Shown: positions 44,823-55,924, numbered from the stretch's first letter. The stretch: DNA of 64,000 bases from Nemophila menziesii (GCA_029959085.1 JARWIR010000010.1:16513001-16577000), one strand, 5' to 3'. Numbers and translations: made by a program. The notes: generated by a model not told the origin, from the letters alone.

Positions 44823-47561
44823 TTAGTCATTGACATAACCTCCCCAGCAGTGAGTGAGGTTGTCAATATTTGCAACTCGAAATTTGCATCCCTTAGCTTT
44901 TATTCCCACTAGTTTATCTGAGATAACCTTCGCGACCATGAATGGTCCTAGCCAAGAACTTTTTGATTCACGTACCTTTGGATGGGGGTTTGGTTTCTTC
45001 ATAGCTACTTCTTCACCTACCTTGAACCCCTTTTTCTTTCTTTCTTTCTTAGGTTCTTTCGGAACCTTCGTGGCACGTGCTTTCTCTTTCTTCTTTGCAT
45101 GATTGAATTGTGGATTTTTAGGGTATGGAGGAGTTTTAATTGGTGGTTTCTTTCGTAGCTCTTTCTCCTCCACCCCTAAAGTGTCCACAACATTGATTGG
45201 CTCTTTTCTTACCGGTTCCATTACATCTACACGAAAACATTCTTCCTTGGAATCCGGAAACTTCATAGGTCTAAACACGTTAAACTTCATCTCCTCGTCT
45301 TGGATTCTCATAATCATTTCGCCATTTTCTACATCAATCAAAGTACGCCCCGTGGCTAGGAATGGTCTTCCCAAAATGATGGGGACATTCCTATCCGCGT
45401 CGTAATCAAGTATAACGAAATCAGCGGGAAAAATTAACGTACCTACCTTAACGAGGACATCTTCAATTCGGCCTTCCGGATGTGCAAGAGATCGATCCGC
45501 CATTTGCAAGACCATAGAAGTGGGTCTTGCTTCAATATTAAGCTTGTCAAAGATTGATTTGGGCATAAGATTTATGCTTGCACCCAAATCGCATAGCGCT
45601 TTTCCTTTCCACTCATTACCAATAGATATCGGAATTGTAAAGCTCCCAGGATCAACTAACTTTGGAGGTAATTTGCCTTGACAAATAGCACTACATTCCT
45701 CAGGGAGACCAATCATCTCATTATCACAATACGGCCGTTTGTTGGTGAGGGCTCTTTTCAGAAACTTAGCATACTTGGGCACATCTCGAATAGCTTCTAA
45801 CAACGGAATATTTATGCTAAGTCCTCTTACCTTGTTAAAGAATTTTTGATAATCAGCCATGTCACCCTTCTTTTGAACTCTCGATGTAAATGGTGGAGGA
45901 GGACGATTAATCATAGTATCATCTTTCTTCTTTAGAATCTCACTTGGCCTCACTATTTCTTCAACCTCACCATTTTTCTCATTCTCTTTCTCTTTCTCTT
46001 TTTCACCCACTTCCTTTTCTTTTCTTGGGACTTCTTTCTCTTTCATAACGGGAAAAGGAGGTGGAGGAAGGTTCTTACCACTTCTGAGAGTAATAGCTTT
46101 ACAGTCTTCGATTTGGATTGGATTCTCAGTATCGCTAGGGAGTTGCCCTTGTGGACGTTGATTCAGTTGTTTGTTAATTTGACTTAGCTGATTCTGGAAC
46201 AACTTCATACTTGCTTCAACTGCGTTTTGACGTTCCATAGCTTGTGTTTGAAGAGCAATTAAACTCTCAACTGTTTTCTGAAGGGTAACTCCTTCTTGTG
46301 GATGGGCAGGTAAGGCTTTCTGATTCATTGTGTCATCGTAATTGTCTTGAGGAGCTTGTCTCTGAACATAATTTCCCTGATTCTGTCCTTCTGGATAATT
46401 ATTTGGTGGTCTTGGATTGTAATTGTTACCTTGGGGACGCGGCTGATACGCATATGTAGGATTGGCTGCCCCATTAGGATTTGAGTATTGAAACCCAGGA
46501 TGGTTTCTGTTAGGCTGATATCCATTACCACTTGAATTAAAGTTACCTCTGTTGGAGACAAACATCACGGATTCTTGATTATTTTGACAATTTTCCCAAC
46601 TATGATCATTGACACCGCAATACTCACATCCATATACCTCTTGTGCAACCTTTACCTCACCTCTTTTATTCGAGAAACCTTCTTTCACGGCTAGAGTAAG
46701 TTGTCTCAATTGTTGTTCTAGTGTGCTCTGAAGCTTTGTCTCTAGCGTAGCAAACTTTTCTTCCATATCAACATTATTCACTCTTTTAACTGGTGTTCTT
46801 ACTGAACTCCACCCAACTTCATTCTTGACTGTTCTCTCTAAGATGATCTTTGCATGAGCGGGTTGAACTTGAAGAAAACCTGCACCACATAGCATATCCA
46901 ATTTCTCTCTTGAAGTCCCATCAAGGCCTCTATAAAATATTTTTAATTGTTGTTGTTCTGAAAAGCCATGATTGGGGACTCTACGTAAGCACATCTGAAA
47001 TCTTGTCCAACTCCTACCCAAAGTTTCATCATATTCTTGACGGAAATGCGTCAACTCTAATTCCGCATCTAACCTCATGTTACTTGGGTAATACCTGTCA
47101 AAGAAAGCAATCTCTAATTGGTCCCAATTAGTAATCTTCGTCGGATCTTGCGTATCGTGCCATTCACTTGCTCCATCAATAACAAAAAATTTAAACACAG
47201 CGTAGTACATTTGTTCTTTTGAAACTCCTTGTGTGATGTAAGAATCACATATCTGTTTGAATTTCTGTATCGCTCTAAGAGGATCTTCTCCAACTCTACC
47301 ACGAAAATTTCCAAAGTTTTGGAATTGAGCTATCATACCCGGATCTGGACGAAACTTCGGAACATTTATATCTGGAGCACCTACTCCTATAGCAGGAGCA
47401 CGGAATGGAACTTCTGGTGGACCATTAGTAAACCATGGATCTTGAATATTCGCCATTTTTCTTTCCTCTTGTTCTCTTCTTTTCTTATTTGCAAGTCTGA
47501 TTAACGAATCCGGATTATCAAGGATTTGAACTAGCGGTTCAAATCTGAGCCTTCTTCGCAT
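44823..47561 (-). CDS. Gag-protease fused to an integrase-tail-like module, 912 residues
   Basis: Structural polyprotein of a pol-less Athila-type element. It contains: an N-terminal basic helix (about 1-36); a retrotransposon gag core (about 85-245); a CCHC knuckle CEYCGVNDHSWENC (312-325); an Asn/Gln/Pro-rich linker (335-405); a likely coiled coil (425-470); a Lys/Glu-rich stretch (508-535); and retropepsin with catalytic Asp658 in CDLGASINLMP and ILGRPFLATGRT (729-740). A basic linker (800-845) then leads to FKVGEEVAM (846-854), LGPFMVAKV (871-879) and NIDNLTHCWGGYV. This last part matches the spacing of the GPY/F tail of the integrase in the decayed element (FEVGQKVL, SGPYVVTKV, VNGHRLKVYHGG). 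The RT, RNase H and integrase core of that element are missing between them, with the frame kept open. The start is the first ATG after the primer site; a second ATG at residue 36 is an alternative. Gag and protease identity is firm; the tail call is inferred. Confidence 0.93.
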   Translation of the reverse strand: MRRRLRFEPLVQILDNPDSLIRLANKKRREQEERKMANIQDPWFTNGPPEVPFRAPAIGVGAPDINVPKFRPDPGMIAQFQNFGNFRGRVGEDPLRAIQKFKQICDSYITQGVSKEQMYYAVFKFFVIDGASEWHDTQDPTKITNWDQLEIAFFDRYYPSNMRLDAELELTHFRQEYDETLGRSWTRFQMCLRRVPNHGFSEQQQLKIFYRGLDGTSREKLDMLCGAGFLQVQPAHAKIILERTVKNEVGWSSVRTPVKRVNNVDMEEKFATLETKLQSTLEQQLRQLTLAVKEGFSNKRGEVKVAQEVYGCEYCGVNDHSWENCQNNQESVMFVSNRGNFNSSGNGYQPNRNHPGFQYSNPNGAANPTYAYQPRPQGNNYNPRPPNNYPEGQNQGNYVQRQAPQDNYDDTMNQKALPAHPQEGVTLQKTVESLIALQTQAMERQNAVEASMKLFQNQLSQINKQLNQRPQGQLPSDTENPIQIEDCKAITLRSGKNLPPPPFPVMKEKEVPRKEKEVGEKEKEKENEKNGEVEEIVRPSEILKKKDDTMINRPPPPFTSRVQKKGDMADYQKFFNKVRGLSINIPLLEAIRDVPKYAKFLKRALTNKRPYCDNEMIGLPEECSAICQGKLPPKLVDPGSFTIPISIGNEWKGKALCDLGASINLMPKSIFDKLNIEARPTSMVLQMADRSLAHPEGRIEDVLVKVGTLIFPADFVILDYDADRNVPIILGRPFLATGRTLIDVENGEMIMRIQDEEMKFNVFRPMKFPDSKEECFRVDVMEPVRKEPINVVDTLGVEEKELRKKPPIKTPPYPKNPQFNHAKKKEKARATKVPKEPKKERKKKGFKVGEEVAMKKPNPHPKVRESKSSWLGPFMVAKVISDKLVGIKAKGCKFRVANIDNLTHCWGGYVND

Positions 47562-47681
47562 ACACCAAACCTAAAAACCTGAGAAAACTAAACAAGCAAA
47601 AAGCGTAAAACTGATAAAAACAAATATAAAAATAAATGCAACTATCACTAAAGGATAAACACCGTGGTCACACGCTGCCGT

Positions 47682-47698
47682 CCCCGGCAGCGGCGCCA
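47682..47698 (-). promoter_or_regulatory. Primer binding site, tRNA-Asp type
   Basis: On the - strand TGGCGCCGCTGCCGGGG lies 6 bp after the 5' LTR. It matches the complement of plant tRNA-Asp 3' ends (TGGCGCCGTTGCCGGGG) except for one position, and is typical of Athila-type elements. Confidence 0.85.
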
Positions 47699-47704
47699 AA
47701 AACT

Positions 47705-49267
47705 TGGTGGTCCTTTGTGTGTTCTAAAAATAAATGCAAATGCTAATCGAACCACAACCGCAAGTGTACGGTTGTCCCAAGTAGTAATAACTGATAGATC
47801 AGATTCGTTCCAAGGACGGATGGTTGATCACAATGTTTAGCAAGTAGTGATTGATGCACTTATGAATGTAAAAGATAATAAAATATTTGTTTGATTTTGT
47901 TTATTAAAGCTAATGAATGAAAGACAAATTATAAATGCAAGTAAAAGCTAAGACGCAAGTAAAATGAATGAAAAACGCAATATGAGATGTAGCACTTGAG
48001 AACGCAAGGATCCTCCCAATCCTATTTCCTAACTTATGTTGTTTAAGGGCTAAATTAGTCAATTACAATGGTCGGGATTCTAATATCCTTATACCCCCGT
48101 CAGGGTGGACTATAAGGCGATCCTAAAGTGTCACTAGTCCCGTCAGGGTAAATATGATCCACCTTCGGATGTTTAAGTTTTATTACCTCATTGGCCCTAG
48201 AATTAGCTAAGTTCGTCAGAATCAATAGCTTCTATTTTAGTTTCAATAAATATTTCCGTACCTAAACCCTCCGTCAGGATGATCCAATCGCCACTAATTG
48301 GAATAGCCTAGATACTAACACCTGTTCTTAGTTAGCTACTCCAAAAACAGTAAAATAATCTCAATTTATTGAAAAGAGGAAAAGCCCTAATTTAATTTAA
48401 TTCAATAAAAACCCAAATTCAACATTCGTTATTTCATAAAATTAGGATTCACCCATTGTTTGTTCTCAAGCACTATGAATTGTTTAGCTCATATTAAAAA
48501 GAAATTCTAAATTAAAAATAAAGGAATTCATATTTGATTACAAAATTAAAGATAAGAAAAACCTAATTTCCGGAATAGGAATGACTACGAACGGAGATAT
48601 AGACCCTCTCCAGCTCTTGTAGCTTCTTCTTCTCCCTTCCGTTGACTTCTCTCTGGTGTTTAATCTTGTAGAATGTGAATTCTGTGAAAAATAGAAGTCC
48701 AGACCTCCTTTTATAAGTGCAAATTCGGACTAGGGCTTGGACCAGAAAATAAAAGCCTAATTAAATGTCCAAGCCCACTTTCTAAGCCCAAAATCCCGTA
48801 ATTGATGATAGGCCTTCACTAAAACAGCTTTTCCCGATGCGTTACAACTCCGATTGACCTCATTCCAGTTGCTAAAGTTCCGTAACTCGATAAGGAATGA
48901 TTTCTCTTCAAAGGTCAACGGCTAGATCATCGCTTAAGCACCTCGAAATCAGCAATCTATGGCCTGGAAAATGGATTTTCAGCTCTAAAAATAATATCTT
49001 CGGGATTTCTTTTCAAATCTTGACTCTATCTTTTGATCTTTGACTTTCTCATCGGATTCCTCTCCTAGCTAACATCTAAAACCTGTAAACTTTACACTAA
49101 AAATACCAATATTACGCGCAAAAGTTTAATAAATTAAAAATGCTAGAAATAAAAAGGGAATTCCGGATTATTGCATATTTAGTCCAAAAGTCTATCAAAT
49201 TAATTAAATAAACACCAAAAATGATGTCTCCCAAGGGTCGAAAATAAGAACAATTAGGGAGACATCA
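47705..49267 (-). repeat. 5' LTR of the 9.0-kb element
   Basis: 1563 bp; by eye it differs from the 3' LTR at about 8 positions (for example near 47716, 47928 and 48017). It drives sense transcription toward lower coordinates. Confidence 0.93.
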
Positions 49268-50847
49268 GAGTCCCCAGATTTAAAAGGGTAATTGATTAAA
49301 ATAAGGTAAAACTTTAAATTATCGAAATGAAGATATGTAGTTAGCCGTATCGAAATATCTCAATCTTGAGCCTACCAAGCCAACATGTGGGATACAACAT
49401 TAAATAAGGCCACACCCTTATAGAGGACCATGGTAAAGTGAAAGTGTGGGACATGACATCAAGCCTGTATGCCATAATCACATGAAAAGTTTGTAGCATG
49501 CAATTTAACTAACCACTCACTAGAGAACAATATAAATATCGAAACTACATGAAAAAGAAGACAACGAAGAAATATAAACATGAATCACTTGAATTAGAAA
49601 GAGGTGATTATAGTTAGCTTACAATAAATGTATGCATAATTCAAGTAATGACAAGGCCATTCTGAGCTAAACATTAGTATATTTTATCTTTCTCTAACTA
49701 TTTTACTTATGTTAAAAAAAGTTTTTACTCACCAATCGAATCCAACACATGACTTAAACTGCTACAAACCACTCAACCAAATCAGTTATATTTTGATAAA
49801 TAATAACTGGTAAAATCTGTCATATCAAGATGAAATATGAAAGATAAAAGAAGAGAGAGAGAGAGAAAAAAAATGCCAGTATAGATTAGAAAATATGAAT
49901 TAAATTTTTGAAATAATGTTTGGTATTGGTTATGAATACGGAGGATAAGTTAAGTAATCTTTTTTATTTATTCTCGGACTCGGCTTCTAAAAGGTTTTGG
50001 GCTGATAAAAGAAGTTGGACCGACCTGGATCTAAAATTGTAATAATTTTTGGCCTGAGTTAATTCGATATACGCTCAAACTTTAGTTTGGGCCATTTCCA
50101 AAATATTCACTTGTTACAAAACCCTAAATACTTATAAGAGTCTCGTATAATCAAGCCGCCATATTTCCAACGAAACATATAACTAAAGAGTAGTAGATAG
50201 AGAATAATCATACTGGAGGAAAGTAATACATAGAGAGAAAGCGAAACCAAAGAAAGAGTCAAAATCACACTCATCAATGTGTTTTTTGATACAGGGAGAT
50301 CCAAAGAATCGTGACACACTCATCAATGTTGATAGGTAATTCTTTAAATACTTTCTGGATCTGAAATATATCTTTGTGCCTATTTAATGTTGTGTTTGAT
50401 ATTTTACATAGATTCATAATCTAAAATTCCATTGGAAAGTTGATTAACTACTATATTAGTGATTTATTTATCATTCTATGATATAATAATTGTTGATTTT
50501 TTGTTTATATAGTACTTTGTTTGAAAGTTTGTTTATTTATAAAATTTAAATAGAACTATTTGTTAAGATTATTTTATATTAACTTCATTTAATCATTCAA
50601 TTTAATATGTATCATATGTATATTATTTAAGTTGGATTTTATTTTCTAAAGTATTGTGAAATATTTTTTTACAGGTTGATGGTAAGATTGTTGGACATGA
50701 CATTTCAAAAATTATACAAGGTAAATAATACAAACTATAAATTATACATACATTTTTAATGGCTTCAATTTTCATTTTTCAGTTACATACATTCATATAT
50801 AATTTTTTTATTTATATGTTATTAGTTTAAGTTAATTAGTGCATTAT
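49268..50847. repeat. Segmental duplication, left block, copy 2 (second part)
   Basis: Counterpart of about 15330-16900. It is noncoding except for the two exon-like segments noted at 16181-16900. Homology to copy 1 ends at AGTGCATTATA. Confidence 0.85.
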
Positions 50848-51003
50848 ACCGTTAAGGTTGAAATAGCACGTGCGATTTAGTGAAAGATGTAAATTTCCTG
50901 TAGTATTATTATCGTCTAATTGAACCTGAAGCAACTAAGTTTTGTGATTTCAGCGATATTTGACGATTTCAGCGATATTATCGTCTAATTGAACCTGAAG
51001 CAA
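50848..51003. other. 5' flank of the SET/MYND fragment with a 27-bp direct repeat
   Basis: ATTATCGTCTAATTGAACCT GAAGCAA occurs twice, near 50908 and 50977, and CAGCGATATT also occurs twice. This looks like a local duplication just before the start codon. Confidence 0.6.
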
Positions 51004-51491
51004 ATGATTTCTCCAATGGTGAACGTGACAGAGATTGAAGGACGAGGAAGATCCGTCGTTTCTACTCAAGCTCTAAAAGGAGGTGATATTATACTGAAGG
51101 ACTCCCCAATTCTTCTCTATTCTTCGTTCCCTCTTTCACCACCACAGGCGGCGGAGCAAAACTACTGCTCACATTGCTTCAGATCAATCCTTAGCCTATC
51201 TATTTCACCTTCTTGCCCTTGCCCTGAATGCTCAATATCCTACTTTTGCAGCTCCAATTGCTGGGCCATCGCTCGTAATTCTTCCCGTACCCCCTGGGTT
51301 TGCCAATCACTGAAACACCTACGCGAAGTATTTTCCGATTCTCCAATCGATAAAGATCTACATGTCCAATCTCGTTATCTCATCGCCGCCTATAACTTAG
51401 CTTCCATCGACCCTTCGAATTTCCAGATTTTATTGTCACTTCAAGGTGATCACACCTCTTTCAAGAAGCTCGTTACTTCGAATTTTTCCAA
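51004..51491 (+). pseudogene. N-terminal fragment of a SET/MYND-domain protein
   Basis: Starting at ATG 51004, the frame encodes the first SET segment (EIEGRGRSVVSTQALKGGDI, then a hydrophobic strand). A MYND-type zinc finger follows, with CSHC, CPCPEC, YFCSSNC and a downstream Cys. The linker LKHLREVF and the helical YLIAAYNLASI come next. This is the order of plant SMYD-like SET proteins, probable lysine methyltransferases. The catalytic SET core (NHSCDPN-type and post-SET) is absent. The frame is open to a stop at 51537, with a possible 5' splice site at 51492 (CCAA|GTATGC). AP180-like exons follow on the same strand. An upstream in-frame TTG at 50989 was not taken as the start. Confidence 0.7.
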
Positions 51492-51628
51492 GTATGCAAG
51501 AGAATTGATACGGAACCTAGCGAAGAATTTCCTATAATTGAGAAGGTTTAGACTCTTGCTCATTACTTATAATTTGTCATACTTTCAGTTTGACTTAATA
51601 GTTTTCTTATTGATTTATTTGTGGATAG

Positions 51629-52160
51629 CCCCCTTCATCATTTCTACAATCTATAAAGGAGTATGTTCGAGAAGAAGCGCGTATATCCAATGCTCGCATG
51701 GATTTGCTTGTACCACTTGGTAAGTTTTGTTTAGATAAGATATGTGAATGTTGGTATAAAAGTCTATCTCTGATTGGTTATGGATTCATAATAGGTGGAG
51801 CCAACCTGCAAGCTTCGACTACTCCAAATTTAGAGAACGAGAGTACAAGCTGGGAGCTGGCACTTGATGAGAGTGCGACAAATACTAGCAAACTGGTATC
51901 TATTGTATTGCTAATTATTATACACTTAGCTAATTTTAACGTTTCATGCTCTTAAAAATTCATTTTATTTCATGGTCTAGGCCGGTGGGCTGGACAGTCT
52001 TTATGAAGACTATTCAATGAGCTATAACCCGTTCTATCTTTCCAATGAGCAAGAGCAGATGATAATGATGACCCCACAACAGAAGGCACAAGATACAAAC
52101 CCTTTTCATGATTCCTATACGCCTTTGCAAGCATATAATCCTTTTACAGGCCTCATGTAA
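51629..52160 (+). pseudogene. C-terminal exons of an AP180-type clathrin assembly protein, copy 2
   Basis: Three exons with GT-AG borders: 51629-51719, 51795-51895 and 51981-52160. The first encodes PPSSFLQSIKEYVREEARIS, the motif that follows the ANTH domain in plant AP180-like proteins. The other two match copy 1 exon for exon (101 and 180 bp) and end with NPFTGLM and TAA. Frames are intact throughout. The ANTH lipid-binding domain itself is missing; a SET/MYND fragment lies upstream, so this is a gene fragment in a mosaic rather than a complete gene. Confidence 0.75.
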
Positions 52161-52541
52161 GGGTCAATTTATGGAATGGAAGTTCAACTTGATGTTGTGA
52201 TGATAATGTGAAGAATAGAGATGTGAAATGTATTGTGTAAGGGAAAGAATTAGGAGAGAATATTTGTTTGATAATTAGGTAGATGGAGGCCCTTTGGTAT
52301 TGTCATTTTATTTAATATTAGTATTTTGAAGGTAGAGGGACAATTTTTCTTTTCTTTTTTAGGAGTAGGATTATGTGTAATGGTAAATTATTTTTTAATA
52401 TCTGCATATCTAATATTTTTTCGATTATTAAGTTAATCTTATGTTATTCCCTTTGGGTTTTCCTGGTCCCTCTCTCCCTTCTCTTTCTCAGGCGAGCTAT
52501 TTGGACTCCATCTTCTCAAGCGTCCATATACGGAATTCTAC
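52161..52541. other. Downstream flank of AP180-like exons, copy 2
   Basis: Noncoding, nearly identical to 29287-29668. Confidence 0.6.
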
Positions 52542-52940
52542 GGGGCAATTATAAATATAGGCCCATATGATATACTACTTAACAAAAAAAATCCTCACCC
52601 CTAACTACTCGTTACATGTCTAACTAAATACCCAAAAAAGCCCTCCCTCTATACTCTTATCACAATATAAACCAAAAACCCAATCCCATTTCCTATTAGC
52701 TACGAAACACAAACCCACCCATACTCCCATGTGCTCTATCTGTAAACAATACCACACCTCCCACTCTTCTCTCTCATCCAACCCCACAACCGCCCCCATC
52801 ATCACTCCCCTCCCCACCATACCTCACACTCACCATAGCACCACCGCGCTCCACCTTTCCCCACCTTCTTTCTCTCTCTACTCTCTGTGACGCCTCCCTC
52901 TCTCCTTCCCACCAATGCCGCCTCCCCCACCAGCAGTGAC

Positions 52941-53060
52941 AACAAAGACCCACAGATCCACCACCACCGCCTCCATCTCCACCACCAGCGAGTCACCATC
53001 ATCACAGATCCACCACCACCGCCTCCATCTCCACCACCAGCGAGTCACCATCATCACAGA
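52941..53060. repeat. About 54-bp direct repeat, CCACCACCGCC-rich
   Basis: CCACCACCGCCTCCATCTCC ACCACCAGCGAGTCACCATC ATCACAGA occurs twice in tandem with a partial third copy. Both strands stay open (52802-53328) because of composition. I do not treat these frames as genes. Confidence 0.75.
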
Positions 53061-53209
53061 GCCACCACCACCACCTCTCTTCTTCACTCCTGCGAACTGC
53101 ACCACCGTTGCAGCACCACCAACGCACAACAGCAGCACAAGCAACACAGCAGCAGCAGCACACGACCTCCACAGCAGCAGTAAAACACCCCAGCGCCATT
53201 TCAGATCGA

Positions 53210-54100
53210 GCAATGTGCACATTCCCATGAGAATGTATTTCTCCGATCAACGCGTCCTTCTCCGTTCAAACTCCGTTCCACTGCTGCGATTCCAGATCTA
53301 TTCCGTCTGCTCCGCCTCCATTCGTTAAAGAACAACCAGATCTGCTCCGCCTCCATTCTGACCACGGCTGCAACAGCGAAGAAGACGAAGACTCTGCTGC
53401 ACTGTAGCCATGCTGCGTCGCCGTTGGTTCCATCCTGCATTTGCCAAGATCGATTTTCCAGATTCACCACCACTGCCACTCATTGTGTCTATTTCGTCGC
53501 CGGTGTGTACAGACCCATCTGGGTACAGACCCAGTGAAATGCCGTGGGTACATTCCCTTGATGAAATGCCGCCACCCAGATCTTCTCCACCGCCAGATCT
53601 ACACCTCCATCTCTGGCCAGTGAAGAACCCATATAAGGTTAAGACAATTTCTTTGTTTTTTCCTTTTTTCTGTTTCACTGTTTTTTAACTTTGTTGCATT
53701 GTTTTATTTTTTTTCCCAGGTAGAGTGTAGTGTGTACAGCCCCACAACCCAATGTTGTGGTGTTTCTTTGTTGGGAAATGTGCACGTTCCCATGAGACTG
53801 TATTACATTAAGGACTTAATGCTTCCCTATTGCTTCTGTGCACGTACCCGTTACACTATATGGAACATGTGCACCTTCCCATAAGACCGTATTTCATATT
53901 GTACACGTACCCATCAAGATGTTGTTCGAGCTGGGTCTGTACCCATTTAGACTTTTACCTGGACAGCCCATTGAAGGACTTAATAAAATTTAATACACTA
54001 AAAAAAATTTAAAAAAATACACACATCTGAATGAAAATAAGTGAAGCGTAAAATGGGTCTGTACCCAGTTAAACCCCATTGTGCGCGTACCCATGACGAA
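53210..54100. repeat. Dispersed GTGCAC...CCCATGAGA and GTCTGTACCCA motifs
   Basis: GTGCACATTCCCATGAGAAT (53215), GTGCACGTTCCCATGAGACT (53779) and GTGCACCTTCCCATAAGACC (53868), plus TACACGTACCCAT and GGGTCTGTACCCA variants (53512, 53909, 53935, 54055). They are diverged copies of one short unit inside the MULE-like insertion; function unknown. Confidence 0.55.
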
Positions 54101-54235
54101 GATAACTATCCTCAGGGGTAAGAAGGTAATGTTAAGTAACTAAAAATCCAACTAAGGACTTAATAAGAAGTTCTAACTAAGTAGGACTTTAAAAATAACT
54201 TTTAAAGAATTTGGGATTCTATCTGTAATTTCCTC

Positions 54236-54601
54236 TTCTACTATGGTTACTTTTGTTTGTTTCTTTAGCTTCTTTTATATTTTCTTTATTTATCATTTTT
54301 TATATTATATCAAATTTTTTGTTTAACATCCAAATTTGAGTTGTTCTGCCATAATATTATATTGACCTATCGTCAATTTCCAAGAGGTCATATGCATCAA
54401 AGCAAAACTGACAGCTATTTCTTACAGGCTTAAAGGTCAACTAAGAAAGTTGCGTAGGACTCATTCTTCAGTATTAAAAATCTTTACACCCCAATACAAT
54501 AGCACTCCAAACAAAAGATTGGTATATACCCAGGGTTGCCTACAAGGAAGCAGGTTTAAGCACACCAAGAAAAACATAACCCTTATTGGTGTCGTCTAGG
54601 G
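54236..54601. other. Noncoding flank, collinear with 29668-30023
   Basis: No gene seen. Confidence 0.6.
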
Positions 54602-55924
54602 TGTGATAAAATAATAGATAAAAAAGTGCAAATAAACACCCTAGACTACACGTTACTCACTACAAATATTACAGATCGTATGCAAGTTTTAATGATAAAT
54701 AGAGTTTGTTCCTCAGAGACTACGGAAATTAGAGAGAACTTGTGCAAATATCACGAGCAAATAAGAAAGCTAAAATAATTATAAGCAAAAAGTAAAAGAC
54801 AATAGTTTTTGTTTGGTTTCTGATAAGAAAAATTAACTAATAAAATAAAGACAGAAAAGTAAATAAGAAGAGACGATAGTATAAGAGTTTAGCTCGAGAT
54901 ATAGCAAGTAATCCCCACTAGTCTTGTTTATTTTAATAATGTAAGGGAGAATTATGTAGAATTGCAATAACCAGGATTCTAAATTCCTCCTAACCCCCTT
55001 CCGGGTGGATTTACGTGGCAACCTCACAATTACCAGGGGACTTAACTAAGGTGCTCCTACGCCATTATGTTCTTAGATGACACTGGCCTGCAATAATGAT
55101 CGGTGGTCAAATCCAATCCTAATAGCTATTTAGTTAGGCAAGCCCGTCGAGATCACTACCGTGCACTAGACGTTTATGTGGTGTTTTAATAATTAGACAC
55201 CCCTTCCGGGTGACCATCTAACTACTATTAAGGTAATCCTATACGTTTCGCACCACAAGAAAAACAGCCAATAAATCAAAGCACATAAAATAGAGAATAA
55301 AACACTAATTTATTTAAATATTATAATCCGAATCAAAATAGATGTAAAAAAAGTGTAGGGTTCATACCCATATGCTAAATCTCAAACTAAAATAAATTTA
55401 GTTCATACTAGAGAAAGAAAAGAAAACAATTACAAATTTAAAGGCTTGCGAAGACATAATCTGAGGCCCAGCTCCTTTCACACTTCTCTTCTCTTGTTGT
55501 AAGCTTCCTCTTGGCTTAAGGATTGGCCGATGATGTGTTTCTACTATATAGAGGGTGTATTTATATGGTTTTCCTAAACCTAGGTCGTATTCTTGGAGTA
55601 GAGGGCAAGTAATTGGACTCTTTTCCAAATCAAATTCGTTTTCCTAAAATATAGAAAAGGTAAAAACTGCTGCTGTTTTGTTTTGGGCATAACACCTTCG
55701 TTTTTACTCCGATTTCCGTCCACTTTATATCGAAACGACGACCGACGACGTCGAACAGATTTACAATTTTGCTTCAGATCGTTCTTCCGAATTCCCAGAT
55801 GCTTTTGAGTTATGATCGCTTTAGTGGGCGTAACTGCTGAAATTCAGATTTACTTGGCAACTTTTCCTTTCCTATTTAATCTTTATTTCATTTCATCTCC
55901 AATTTCGATCATTATATTCTTTTC
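54602..55924 (-). repeat. Athila-type LTR (solo or truncated), copy 2
   Basis: Counterpart of 30024-31346, about 99 percent identical by eye. It starts TGTGATAAAATAAT; the right end is approximate. Confidence 0.5.

Larger units (their letters stand above)
40252..49267 (-). mobile_element. Young pol-less Athila-type element (non-autonomous)
   Basis: Length 9016 bp. LTRs of 1563 bp lie at 40252-41814 (3') and 47705-49267 (5') with about 8 differences by eye, roughly 0.5 percent. The target duplication GAGTC is at 40247-40251 and 49268-49272, and the empty site is preserved at about 15330. The primer site is of tRNA-Asp type. It encodes one intact ORF (Gag, protease, integrase-tail-like module), a palindromic array and a deleted ORF2. 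RT, RNase H and the integrase core are absent, so it must be mobilised in trans. Confidence 0.93.
52542..54235. mobile_element. 1.7-kb MULE-like insertion present only in copy 2
   Basis: The boundary is defined by comparison with the uninterrupted site near 29664. The ends form an imperfect inverted repeat: GGGGCAATTATAAATATAGG at the left and GAGGAAATTACAGATAGAAT read from the right, both followed by CCC. Only TTCTAC (52536-52541 and 54236-54241) is clearly repeated, so the expected 9-bp duplication is incomplete or has mutated. Inside are an exon-like region with a duplicated Pro/His/Ser-coding stretch and a plausible intron near 53637-53720. Transposase is absent. Confidence 0.65.

Noticed and set aside
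50989..51003. TTG as the start of the SET/MYND frame
   Set aside because: ATG at 51004 is in frame, and the extra five codons come from a locally duplicated segment.
52802..53479. Several overlapping frames rich in Pro/His or Trp/Val
   Set aside because: All arise from a CCACC-rich repeat inside a transposon; none has a recognisable domain, and frames overlap on both strands.
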